From: Mannheimia bovis
GTDB lineage: Bacteria > Pseudomonadota > Gammaproteobacteria > Enterobacterales > Pasteurellaceae
DNA length: 64,000 nt
Assembly: GCF_014541205.1 (NCBI RefSeq)
Contig: NZ_CP061280.1
Location: 1,132,798 to 1,196,797 of the forward strand
Direction of reading: 5' to 3'
Below the pieces are notes generated by a model. It was not told the DNA's origin, did no database searches, and saw only the letters and a program-made list of their open reading frames with translations. Within the stretch, counting starts at the first letter, position 1, and every line of letters begins with the position of its first letter. Below, one piece after another: positions 1 through 7,613 of this stretch. The position numbers and the translations under genes are program-made.

Positions 1-1
1 T

Positions 2-334
2 GAGATGGTAAGAGCTTCTCTTATATCAGCTATGCAACAAGTGAATTTAGATCTTGTTGAAGTTGAAAAAAAACATCTAGACAGCGGTATTGAAAATGCT
101 GAACAAATATCAGCATCAACCGTAGGGGGCGAAAATTACGCCCAAACGCTTTATAAAAAAGCGGTATTTGCAAGAGCCAAACACGAGCTTTTGCCCGAAT
201 TTAACACATTGTCAGCCCGTGAATTACACGAAAAACGGCAATATGTGGAAGAACAAAAAAGCCTATTAGCTGAAGCGACCCACGCAATCAGAGTGCTAAA
301 AGGCAAAAATAGAGGCAGTGTATGTCTGATTTAA
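2..334 (+). CDS. Phage head completion protein, P2 GPL-like (5' end outside window)
   Basis: The frame is open to the left edge, so the true start probably lies upstream; 109 residues follow the first visible ATG at position 5, against about 169 in P2 GPL. The visible part resembles the C-terminal two thirds of GPL, including a helical AMQQVNLDL stretch, a Tyr-Lys-Lys-Ala segment and a final short hydrophobic tail. GPL-type proteins complete the filled capsid so that the tail can join. It overlaps the next gene by 13 nt, typical of a packed phage late operon. Assignment rests on family resemblance and gene order (L then R then S). Confidence 0.72.
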   Translation, partial: EMVRASLISAMQQVNLDLVEVEKKHLDSGIENAEQISASTVGGENYAQTLYKKAVFARAKHELLPEFNTLSARELHEKRQYVEEQKSLLAEATHAIRVLKGKNRGSVCLI

Positions 335-801
335 AACGGAAGTTTCTTTATCAACAATTAACCGACTTTTTACTGACAAAGCTGCCGAAACGTTATCACG
401 GGAATTTTTATTCTTGGATTGAAAACGGCAAATTAGTTAATCAAGGAAAGAATGTCACAGCGAATGGTATTGAAGTTGCTCATATTAAATATGATGCGGT
501 GCTGTGGTTTGATTCATTCCCATATAGAGAAATCCAAGCTCCATTCATAATGGCGTTAATTCAAATTTGGTTGAATGAAAATGATGTCTTAAGAGATCAG
601 TTAGACCATTATGAAAGTGATTTTGACCTAGATATTTTGGATGATAAAACGGCAGATTTAAGTTTTACGATTAGCTTTGAAGAACCTCTTACAGCTATGG
701 AAAATAACGAAGGGTCATTAATGATTGATGGGGTTAAGTATCAACTACAAGATATTGAAATTTATTATGCTGAAGATATTACGGTTGAGGTTGTCAAGTG
801 A
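322..801 (+). CDS. Phage tail completion protein, P2 GPR-like
   Basis: A 159-residue protein of the P2 GPR family, which with GPS finishes the head-proximal end of the contractile tail. The central block FPYREIQAPFIMALIQIWL followed by an acidic stretch (DFDLDILDD) and an alternating 'DLSFTISFEEPL' strand is characteristic of the family. It starts inside the end of the L gene, and its stop overlaps the GTG start of the S gene, indicating coupled translation. Position between L and S matches P2 and HP1. Confidence 0.8.
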   Translation: MSDLKRKFLYQQLTDFLLTKLPKRYHGNFYSWIENGKLVNQGKNVTANGIEVAHIKYDAVLWFDSFPYREIQAPFIMALIQIWLNENDVLRDQLDHYESDFDLDILDDKTADLSFTISFEEPLTAMENNEGSLMIDGVKYQLQDIEIYYAEDITVEVVK

Positions 802-1598
802 TTGAGTTGCGTGCAAATTCGGCAAGCCTAAAACAATTTAGGCACGATTTAGCCATTTTAATGTTATCGGGTGCAGATAAAGCAAAAATCAAAAAATATA
901 CTGCCCAGGCCATTAAACGAAATGCACAATCCAACATCAATAAACAACAATCGCCTGATGGTGTGCCTTGGAAAGCAAGGCAAAAGCCGGTTGATATAAC
1001 AGGGTTAAGCAAACGTGATGCTAAAAAACAAACAAAAATGCTAAAGAACCGGGCAAGATATTTAGTGACCCAAGACATAGGGATTAATGTTGCCAAAATG
1101 TGTTATCGCATTCAGCGTACAGGTGAAATATCTTCTATTCACCAATTAGGGTTGGTAGATACCTTGCCTCAAGCAAATAATGAAAAGCAATCAGGGGTAG
1201 AAAGGAAATCTTTAAATAGTCCGGCAACAGAAAGACAGGCAAGACGGCTTAATCAACTGGGTTATAACGTAGCAGATAAACCAAATAGGCAGACTAAAAA
1301 AACACGCTCAAAATCTGAATTAAAAATCATCCAAGAAAAATGGAAGCAAAGAATTCAGAGTGGAAAAAATCGCCACAAAGTGAGTGATAAAGAAATTATG
1401 CAAACCTTAACTATAGGTCAGGCGGGTGTTTTAATTAGACTATTAGATCCTAATTATGATGCAAAAACTTATAGAGAACGCTTTAAAGCACGTAATGGTA
1501 AGCCTCTACCTAAGCGAACATTCTTGGATACTGACGAAAAAAGAAATGCGGAACGAATGACGAAAGCGATAGAGCGGTTGCATAAAGAAAAGAAATAA
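798..1598 (+). CDS. Phage tail completion / virion morphogenesis protein, P2 GPS-like
   Basis: A 266-residue basic protein of the phage virion morphogenesis (GPS) family. The N-terminal region with ANIKKYTAQAIK-like helices and the motif QQSPDGVPWKARQKP is the usual hallmark: target residues forming tail ends after tube polymerisation. It starts at GTG 798, overlapping the R stop in a GTGA junction. It is longer than P2 GPS (about 150 residues); the extra basic middle and C-terminal part (residues about 130-266, rich in Arg and Lys) resembles the longer HP1-group versions. Function is inferred from family and position. Confidence 0.75.
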   Translation: MIELRANSASLKQFRHDLAILMLSGADKAKIKKYTAQAIKRNAQSNINKQQSPDGVPWKARQKPVDITGLSKRDAKKQTKMLKNRARYLVTQDIGINVAKMCYRIQRTGEISSIHQLGLVDTLPQANNEKQSGVERKSLNSPATERQARRLNQLGYNVADKPNRQTKKTRSKSELKIIQEKWKQRIQSGKNRHKVSDKEIMQTLTIGQAGVLIRLLDPNYDAKTYRERFKARNGKPLPKRTFLDTDEKRNAERMTKAIERLHKEKK

Positions 1599-1630
1599 CA
1601 CTTAAACCAAAACAATAAGAGGACAAACAA

Positions 1631-2761
1631 ATGTTCCCAGGTGTACAAATCAACACCCTTAATTTGTTAAGCGGTGAAAATAAAGAAATTGAACGCCACG
1701 CATTATTTGTTGGCGTAGGCACTCATAATGTCGGCAAGTTACTGTCGCTTAGCCCTGATAGTGATTTAGATAAATTGCTCGGCGAAGAAAAAACAGTGCT
1801 GAAGTCGCAAATTAAGGCAGCAATGCTAAATGCCGGTCAAAACTGGTTTGCTTATGTCTATATTGCTGCTGAAGATGGTTACGACTTTGTGAAAGCAGTA
1901 TCGGAAGCTAACGCGGTATCATCGTTTGAATATGCGGTAAATACTTACACATTGGGCGTAGATAAACAAAAAATTAACGCTTTGCAATCCTTATATTTTG
2001 AATTGGTTGCGAAATTAGGTCGCCGCACATTCTTCATTCAATCGATTGAGCCGATTAACACAGACGAAGATTCGGGCGAATCTTGGGATGATTATGTGGC
2101 TAAATTAGTACGCTTACAAGAAACTTTGGCGTGTGAACATGTAATGCTAGTGCCGACCTTGTTTGGTAATGAAGTTGGTGTGATTGCAGGGCGTTTAGCC
2201 AACCGTGCGGTCTCCATTGCTGACAGCCCTTGCCGAGTGCTAACCGGTCCATTATTAGAAATGGGGTCAGCAGAAAAACCAAAAGATAAAGACGGTTCAG
2301 AGTTGAATTTATCTCACCTCAAAGCACTAGAAAAAGCTCGCTATTCTGTGCCGATGTGGTATCCGGACTATGACGGCTATTACTGGTCTGACGGCAGAAC
2401 CTTAGATGTTGAAGGGGGCGATTTTCAGGCGATTGAAAATTTACGGGTTGTTGATAAAGCCGCTCGTGCGGTGCGTTTATTGGCGATTGCTAAAATCGGC
2501 GACCGTTCGTTTAATTCAACCGCTTATAGCACCGAATACCATCAGCAATATTTCGCTAAACCGTTACGTGATATGAGCAAATCCACCACGGTAAACGGCA
2601 AAGAATTTCCGGGTGAATGCTTTCCACCGAAAGATGATGCGGTCACTATCACCTGGCATAGCAAAACCAAAGTCACAATTTATATTAAGGTTCGTCCGTA
2701 TGACTGCCCGAAAGAAATCACCGTGAATATTTTCTTAGACTTGGAAACATTAGGAGATTAA
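1631..2761 (+). CDS. Phage contractile tail sheath protein (DUF2586 family)
   Basis: A 376-residue protein of the DUF2586 family, found at the sheath position of HP1-type phages. It follows S and precedes a tube-like protein with a 3-nt gap, the same order as FI-FII in P2. The N-terminus (FPGVQINTLNL) resembles the entry strand of sheath proteins, and the C-terminal part (residues about 285-376) has the NSTAYSTEYHQQYFAKPLRDM block followed by beta strands. The protein would polymerise around the tube and contract on infection. A good AAGAGGA ribosome site precedes ATG 1631. The sheath role is inferred mainly from family and context. Confidence 0.78.
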   Translation: MFPGVQINTLNLLSGENKEIERHALFVGVGTHNVGKLLSLSPDSDLDKLLGEEKTVLKSQIKAAMLNAGQNWFAYVYIAAEDGYDFVKAVSEANAVSSFEYAVNTYTLGVDKQKINALQSLYFELVAKLGRRTFFIQSIEPINTDEDSGESWDDYVAKLVRLQETLACEHVMLVPTLFGNEVGVIAGRLANRAVSIADSPCRVLTGPLLEMGSAEKPKDKDGSELNLSHLKALEKARYSVPMWYPDYDGYYWSDGRTLDVEGGDFQAIENLRVVDKAARAVRLLAIAKIGDRSFNSTAYSTEYHQQYFAKPLRDMSKSTTVNGKEFPGECFPPKDDAVTITWHSKTKVTIYIKVRPYDCPKEITVNIFLDLETLGD

Positions 2762-2764
2762 TCA

Positions 2765-3217
2765 ATGGAACGCATTTCAGGAATGTCTTTTGACTTTGCT
2801 TTTATGGGCTTACCGATTCACGCTGAAAATATTACCTTGAGTATTACCGATAATTCAGCCGTTGCACAAACCCGAGGTATTCCGGACGGCTGGGTAAGCG
2901 GTGATGTATCGGCAGAAGGTGAAATTGAGTTAGATGCTAAAAATTTTGCAAAAATCTCAACTGCCGCCGCTGCAGCAGGGAGTTACCGCAATTTACCGGA
3001 AACCGATTTCACTTTTTTTGCAATGCGAGGCGGTGTACGGGATAAGGTGGAAACCTTCGGCAATAAGTTAGTGTTGTCCGACTTGTTAAATATTGACCCT
3101 AAAGGCGGCTCTAAAACCACTAAAAAAGTGAAGTTTTTTGTGACAAGTCCGGATTTTGTCAGAATTAATGGCGTACCGTATCTTTCCGATGAAGATACCC
3201 GTGATTTAATCGGCTAA
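2765..3217 (+). CDS. Phage tail tube protein (DUF2597 family)
   Basis: A 150-residue protein of the DUF2597 family, the tube equivalent in HP1-like phages. It lies 3 nt after the sheath gene and has a beta-rich composition with an ISGMSFDFAFMGLPIHAENITL opening, typical of small tube subunits that stack into the inner tail channel. The GAGATTAATCA sequence just upstream overlaps the sheath stop. Nothing odd is seen in the frame. Assignment to tube is from order and size; the family itself is formally of unknown function. Confidence 0.75.
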   Translation: MERISGMSFDFAFMGLPIHAENITLSITDNSAVAQTRGIPDGWVSGDVSAEGEIELDAKNFAKISTAAAAAGSYRNLPETDFTFFAMRGGVRDKVETFGNKLVLSDLLNIDPKGGSKTTKKVKFFVTSPDFVRINGVPYLSDEDTRDLIG

Positions 3218-3223
3218 TCGAAT

Positions 3224-3287
3224 TTAGGGGCAATTTGAACACTACAGATAACAATAATAATAAACGAAAGAGCGAATTTGCCCCTAA
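3224..3287 (+). promoter_or_regulatory. Long-loop hairpin between tail tube and lysis genes
   Basis: TTAGGGGCAA (3224-3233) pairs perfectly with TTGCCCCTAA (3278-3287), leaving a 44-nt A-rich loop. It sits between the tube stop and the holin start. There is only a weak pyrimidine stretch afterwards, so it could be a leaky terminator, an mRNA stability element or a control point for lysis timing. The role is inference. Confidence 0.45.
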
Positions 3288-3306
3288 TCTTTCTTGAGGT
3301 CTTGGA

Positions 3307-3549
3307 ATGAACGGAAAATTAGAAGGTTCAGTACCGTTTTTAGGCTCATTACTTGCTTTAGTATCAGGATGGAGCTTGTCTGAATGGGCATCATTATTCG
3401 GTATCGTATTTGGTGCAATTACAGTCTTAATTACTTATAAAAAATACAAAGAAGACATTGCATTGCACAAGCAAGAGTTAAATTACAAATTATTATTGGC
3501 TCGAATTGAAGCTAAAAAATTGGGGATAATAGATGAAAGTATCGGGTAA
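3307..3549 (+). CDS. Phage holin, HP1 type
   Basis: An 80-residue protein with two hydrophobic segments (residues about 10-26 and 28-46) and a charged C-terminal tail (KKYKEDIALHKQEL), the layout of a class II holin. It forms the timed lesion in the inner membrane at the end of the lytic cycle. The gene is first in the lysis cassette and its last 17 nt overlap the endolysin gene. It resembles the HP1 holin in length and in the FGxxFGAITVLITYKKYKED region. Because the endolysin carries a SAR-type anchor, the holin may act by depolarising the membrane rather than by making large holes; that is inference. Confidence 0.82.
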   Translation: MNGKLEGSVPFLGSLLALVSGWSLSEWASLFGIVFGAITVLITYKKYKEDIALHKQELNYKLLLARIEAKKLGIIDESIG

Positions 3550-4093
3550 GGCTTTATTTATCGGCTGCTCTATTTTGGCTGTTTTGGCATCAGTAGTTGA
3601 ATCACCAAAAGCAAATGAAATCAGAACGAGCAAAGAGGCTTTATTGTTAATTGCAAACGCAGAAGGCTGTGCCAGAACACCGTATCGTTGCCCTAGTGAT
3701 GTATGGACCGATGGTATCGGCAATACTAACAATGTTACACAAGGTCGCTATTTAAGTCTTGAGGAAATTGCTGATGATTTTATTGAAAATATCAAGGTTG
3801 CAGAGCAATGCGTAAATACGCATTTTAACGGCAAGAAAATGAACCAAGGGCAATTTGATGCTATGACATCACTTGTCTTTAATGTGGGGTGTTACGGGGT
3901 AAGAACCTACTACCACAAACAATTAGGCAAAAGAGTGCCAACCTCATTATATAAGCACGCTCAAGCACTCAATTTTAAAGCGATGTGTAGTCACATTAAT
4001 GATTTTAACAAGTCAGGTGGCAAAGTATTAAAAGGTTTAGTGATTCGCCGAGCCAAAGAAACTGAATTTTGTGTGAAACAGTATGCAAATTAA
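3533..4093 (+). CDS. Phage endolysin, GH24 lysozyme with SAR anchor
   Basis: A 186-residue muramidase of the T4-lysozyme/GH24 class. Residues about 7-22 form a weakly hydrophobic signal-anchor-release segment. The catalytic layout Glu44-8 residues-Cys53-5 residues-Thr59 is visible. Cys12 in the anchor, Cys46 and Cys53 match the spacing of Cys13, Cys44 and Cys51 in phage P1 Lyz, whose activity is switched on by disulfide exchange after the anchor leaves the membrane. The MNQGQFDAMTSLVFNVGC block and C-terminal GLVIRRAKETEFC are family marks. It overlaps the holin by 17 nt and the i-spanin by 11 nt. Confidence 0.9.
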   Translation: MKVSGKALFIGCSILAVLASVVESPKANEIRTSKEALLLIANAEGCARTPYRCPSDVWTDGIGNTNNVTQGRYLSLEEIADDFIENIKVAEQCVNTHFNGKKMNQGQFDAMTSLVFNVGCYGVRTYYHKQLGKRVPTSLYKHAQALNFKAMCSHINDFNKSGGKVLKGLVIRRAKETEFCVKQYAN

Positions 4094-4460
4094 AAATATT
4101 ATTCTTGTGATTTTTTGTGTGGCATTAACCTTTTTTACTACCTCCGCTAAGTATTACAAAGCAAGGGCAGAGAAAAGTGAGTTGGCATATCAACAACTGC
4201 GGGCAACATTTGAGGAAAATCAAAAAATGCTACAGAAATACCAACAGCAAATGAGCAAATTAACCACAGAATTAAACTCGGTAACTGCACAAGCTAACCA
4301 GCGTAAACAAGTATTGCAAGAGGTACTGGCAAATGAAAAAAATCAAAAATGGCGTAATGAGCCTGTGCCTGATGATGTTATTCGGGTGTTCAAAGAGCGT
4401 TCCAGACGTGGCGAAACAAAAATTAATTTGCCCGCAGACAACGGAGTGCAGAAACATTAA
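4083..4460 (+). CDS. Rz-like inner-membrane spanin (LysB-type, DUF2570)
   Basis: A 125-residue protein with one N-terminal membrane segment (residues about 4-21) followed by a long heptad-rich coiled coil (about 26-85) and a polar C-terminus ending in PVPDDVIRVFKERSRR, a common Rz signature. It should span the periplasm with the lipoprotein encoded in an overlapping frame and fuse inner and outer membranes in the last step of lysis. Its start overlaps the endolysin stop. The nested gene at 4333 starts inside its last third in the +1 frame. Confidence 0.85.
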   Translation: MQIKNIILVIFCVALTFFTTSAKYYKARAEKSELAYQQLRATFEENQKMLQKYQQQMSKLTTELNSVTAQANQRKQVLQEVLANEKNQKWRNEPVPDDVIRVFKERSRRGETKINLPADNGVQKH

Positions 4461-4587
4461 TCCGCAAGTAGCAACAAATGGATTAATGGTCCAAAGCCTA
4501 AATGAGGCATTAGACAAATTAGAGGTATGTGTTATCGCTTATCAAGCAGTAACAGATTGTATCACCGATTTTAACAACCAAAATTAA
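4333..4587 (+). CDS. Rz1-like outer-membrane lipoprotein spanin (LysC-type)
   Basis: An 84-residue protein that starts inside the Rz-like gene in another frame and ends 127 nt beyond it. The N-terminus MKKIKNGVMSLCLMMLFGC is a lipoprotein signal with lipobox LFGC, giving a mature protein beginning at Cys19. The mature part is short and polar with further cysteines (ICPQTTEC, LEVCV, TDCIT). Nested Rz1 genes are usually missed by automated annotation. The lipobox plus position make the call secure even without close sequence similarity. Confidence 0.85.
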   Translation: MKKIKNGVMSLCLMMLFGCSKSVPDVAKQKLICPQTTECRNINPQVATNGLMVQSLNEALDKLEVCVIAYQAVTDCITDFNNQN

Positions 4588-4605
4588 AAACAAAAGGAAC
4601 TAAAA

Positions 4606-4923
4606 ATGACAGAACCAGTTAAAAACGAAGCTCAAACCCTATTAGATAAATTAATGGCAAACGTAAAAGACAGCGTAACCATTTCTATTTCCGGCACAGA
4701 TTTCACCTTTAATCGTGATGATGCAGCTTACGATGCAATGGTAAATGAAATTGAAGGGAACAATAAAACCACCCCAATTAAAGACTATTTATTAGCTATC
4801 ATCAAGCGTGAGCAGCGTGACGACCTTATTAAAATTATTAATGTTCCGGGCTTAGCCCCTCAAGTTGCCGGTGCAGTAAATAAGGTGTTAGTGCCAAAAG
4901 TTGAAATCACAGTAAAAAACTAG
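4606..4923 (+). CDS. Phage tail assembly chaperone, short form
   Basis: A 105-residue protein at the position of P2 E and lambda G, between the lysis cassette and the tape measure gene. HP1-type chaperones of this family carry a similar opening and the KDYLLAIIKREQRDDLI segment. Such proteins coat the tape measure protein during tail assembly and are absent from the virion. The stop codon TAG at 4921 directly follows the heptamer A_AAA_AAC (4914-4920) in the reading frame, a textbook -1 slippery site, so this is likely the shorter of two products. An AAAAGGAACT ribosome site precedes the ATG. Confidence 0.83.
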   Translation: MTEPVKNEAQTLLDKLMANVKDSVTISISGTDFTFNRDDAAYDAMVNEIEGNNKTTPIKDYLLAIIKREQRDDLIKIINVPGLAPQVAGAVNKVLVPKVEITVKN

Positions 4924-5102
4924 CACAGCGTGTGAATGCAATAGAGGGCAATGGTTTATCACAAGCCATTGCACTACGAATGCACTATCTACCACACGCA
5001 GATAACAGTGAGTACAATCTTGCTAGGGCAATTTGGCTAAACAAACAGTATTTTGAAAACTTAGCCAATTCAGTATCAACAGGCATTGCACAATGTTTTT
5101 AA
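4606..5102 (+). CDS. Tail assembly chaperone, -1 frameshift fusion product
   Basis: After slippage at A_AAA_AAC (4914-4920) the -1 frame stays open for 60 further codons, from CTA at 4920 to the TAA at 5100-5102, giving a fusion of about 165 residues. The added part begins LAQRVNAIEGNGLSQAIALR and ends FENLANSVSTGIAQCF. It has no start codon with a ribosome site of its own, and it fills the otherwise empty gap before the tape measure gene. Lambda G/GT and P2 E/E' use the same arrangement, where the extension links chaperone to tail tube subunits. The join is not a simple interval; translation switches frame at 4920. Confidence 0.75.
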
Positions 5103-5136
5103 GGTGTAATGCCTTTTTATTAGGTATTTAATATTT

Positions 5137-7281
5137 ATGGCGATTCCGGGTTTAGAGTACATCATCAGCTTAAATGACCAACTTTCAGGACCTCTAAGAG
5201 AAGTAATGAAAGATGTTGATGCATTAGGCGATAGCCTTACATCTATTGCAAGTATTGGTGCTGCTTTTGCCGGTGCTGCCATTGGTATTGGTGCTTTTGT
5301 TGATACTAACTTAACTGCTTTAGATGAAATTCATCAGTTATCAAATGTTACTGGGGTTGCTGCAAAAGAAATTTACGAATTAGGCAAAGTAGCAGAAGTA
5401 AACGGCTCAAGTAGTGCCGCTGCTCAAGCCTCTATTGAAGGCTTGTCGAAAACCATTGGTGAGGCGGTAACCGGTGTTGGTAAAGGTGCGAAAGTATTTG
5501 AAAAGTTTGGAATCAAAGTTAAAGACCAAGTTGGAAATGCACTCCCATTCAGTGATGTATTGGATAACATTATGGCTAAAATGGGAAAAATGAGCGAGGC
5601 CGAAGAAATTGCAATGCTCTCTAAACTCGGTATTGACAAAACAATGATTCAAACTCTACGAATGGGTTCAAAAGAATTAGATGATGCAAAGCAAAAAGCA
5701 AGGGCACTAAGTTTAGGTGTTGGTTTAGATGCAAATGCCAAGGCTGCGGCTGAATTTAAAGATGCCTTAACGCTTGTTACCCAGGTTATCAAGGGAGCGG
5801 GTGAGTACATTAGTGTGCGACTGGCTCCATATTTGCAAAATATTATGGAGTTATTCACAGACTGGTACATCGTGAATAATGATTTAGTCAAAGAGAGCCT
5901 GGGCGGAATTACTACGGCCTTAGGTAATGTACTGAAATTTGTGTTTAAGACCGTGCAAGCAATAGATCGTATTTTACAAGCCACAATAGGCTGGAAAGGT
6001 GCTGCATTAGTTTTAGTTGCTGCTTTAGCTTTGGTTAAAAAACAAATGATTTTAACCTTTATTGCTAACCCGGTAACTAAATTAGCCACAGGGATTCTTG
6101 CTTTAATCTTATTAATTGATGATTTAGTCGTTTATATGAAAGGCGGTAAATCTTATTTTGGTACAGCGTGGCAACCATTAGTTGATGTTATTCGTGCTTG
6201 TCAGGTGCAGTTTGCGAAATTTAAGCCTTATTTATCTGCTGTTTACGAAAAATTGAAACCATACCTACCAATGATTATTGGTATTGTAGCCGGAATTAAA
6301 GTGGGAGCTTATGTATTAAGTGGCATTGCTTCTGTATTTGGTGTTGTAACTACTGCAGCAAAACTATTTTTTACTGTATTAAAAGTCGGTATTTTAGGCA
6401 ACCCAATAGGATTAATTTTGACTGCATTAACTACCTTAGGCGTTTTGATTTACGAAAACTGGGACGTATGTAGTGCATTTTTTAGCAATTTAGGTACTGA
6501 TATTCAAGATGTTTGGGGGCAATTTACTGCTTGGTTAGGCAGTGTTAAACAGTGGTTTGTTGAATTGGGTGAAAATGTTTACGGCATTTGGGAAAGTATT
6601 TGGGGCAATATTACTGTAATTTTCACTGGTGTAATGAATACCATCACTCAATTATGGCAAAGTGTGACAGACGGCTGGAAAAATACAGACCCTGCACAAA
6701 TTTTTAGCTCTTTAGGTAATGGGGTTAAGAACGTGTTCAATAATATTTTTACCGGCTTGAAAAATATGTTTATTGACACTTTAAACTGGATTATCAAACA
6801 AGCCAACAAACTAGGTGGGGTGATTGGGGTGGAAATCCCATTAATACCAACAGTGCAAAATCAACCTATTACCCAAACAAATTTAGCGAATAGTGCTACA
6901 AATGCGGCACAAAGTGTTGCAAGCACTGTACAAAATATATCAGCTTTAACAACTGGAGTAATGCCAAGTGTAGGGTCTGCTGTCGTAAATCAGGCACCCC
7001 AAAATACGATAGCACCCGAAATTAATGCGATAAATACCATTACAAAAACATCAAACCCAATGGCACTAGAGAAACCAAATGTCAATAAACAGCATTTTGC
7101 CTTACCGGAAAACACTAAAGCTCAATTAGTGCCAATGCCTCAAGGTTCAGTAAGTAAAAATATAACTATGAATCAGAATAACAGTAAAACGGTGCATATT
7201 GGCTCTATTGTAGTGAACGAAGCGGTAAATGCACAGCAACTAGCACAACAAGTAAAAGATAATGCAGGGTTAATGGCGTAA
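5137..7281 (+). CDS. Phage tail tape measure protein
   Basis: A 714-residue protein, the largest of the tail core, located directly after the chaperone pair as in nearly all tailed phages. It has an N-terminal helical region rich in Ala and Gly (residues 40-60), a long central helical part with several hydrophobic segments (about 285-340, 375-445) and a low-complexity Asn/Thr/Gln-rich C-terminus. At about 1.5 angstrom per residue it predicts a tail near 107 nm. It sets tail length and is ejected with DNA. The stop overlaps the start of the next gene by one base. Confidence 0.88.
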   Translation: MAIPGLEYIISLNDQLSGPLREVMKDVDALGDSLTSIASIGAAFAGAAIGIGAFVDTNLTALDEIHQLSNVTGVAAKEIYELGKVAEVNGSSSAAAQASIEGLSKTIGEAVTGVGKGAKVFEKFGIKVKDQVGNALPFSDVLDNIMAKMGKMSEAEEIAMLSKLGIDKTMIQTLRMGSKELDDAKQKARALSLGVGLDANAKAAAEFKDALTLVTQVIKGAGEYISVRLAPYLQNIMELFTDWYIVNNDLVKESLGGITTALGNVLKFVFKTVQAIDRILQATIGWKGAALVLVAALALVKKQMILTFIANPVTKLATGILALILLIDDLVVYMKGGKSYFGTAWQPLVDVIRACQVQFAKFKPYLSAVYEKLKPYLPMIIGIVAGIKVGAYVLSGIASVFGVVTTAAKLFFTVLKVGILGNPIGLILTALTTLGVLIYENWDVCSAFFSNLGTDIQDVWGQFTAWLGSVKQWFVELGENVYGIWESIWGNITVIFTGVMNTITQLWQSVTDGWKNTDPAQIFSSLGNGVKNVFNNIFTGLKNMFIDTLNWIIKQANKLGGVIGVEIPLIPTVQNQPITQTNLANSATNAAQSVASTVQNISALTTGVMPSVGSAVVNQAPQNTIAPEINAINTITKTSNPMALEKPNVNKQHFALPENTKAQLVPMPQGSVSKNITMNQNNSKTVHIGSIVVNEAVNAQQLAQQVKDNAGLMA

Positions 7282-7613
7282 TGAGTGAAAAACTTTATAT
7301 TGATTTATTAATTACAGGTGAGGACATCACTTTAGATAGCGGCAATCAACCCATTATGTGTGATAACCGAGTATCTATCGCCCAAGATGTTAAGCACGCC
7401 ATTTTAGAAAGTGGTTTAGCAACATTATTAATTGCAGAGCGTAGCCGTATTTTGCGGCGAGATATTATCTTACAAATCATTTTACTGGTTGAAGAAGATG
7501 AAAGATTAATTCCGGGAACTGTTGTAATTAATGAAGAAAACCCACGCCGATTGTTGCTTACCGCCGATACTTATGATTTTGGCAAAATTGATAGTCAGGA
7601 AATTTTACTATGA
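7281..7613 (+). CDS. Phage baseplate-region protein, DUF2590 family
   Basis: A 110-residue protein of the DUF2590 family, found between tape measure and baseplate J genes in HP1-like phages. It occupies the place of P2 gpW, the gp25-like wedge protein, and has similar size with an opening that contains LDSGNQPIMCDNRVSIAQDVKHAI, like the N-terminal part of gp25-like proteins. A wedge role is inference from position. It begins one base inside the tape measure stop and overlaps the J gene by 4 nt, so the three genes are probably coupled in translation. Confidence 0.72.
   Translation: MSEKLYIDLLITGEDITLDSGNQPIMCDNRVSIAQDVKHAILESGLATLLIAERSRILRRDIILQIILLVEEDERLIPGTVVINEENPRRLLLTADTYDFGKIDSQEILL

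Noticed and set aside
794-1096. Minus-strand reading frames inside prophage and host genes
   Set aside because: These and similar frames elsewhere overlap well-supported genes completely, lack ribosome sites and show no family features.
4948-4972. Stem downstream of the tail chaperone slippery site as frameshift stimulator
   Set aside because: The stem starts 27 nt after the heptamer; stimulators normally sit 5-9 nt away. It is not claimed as functional.
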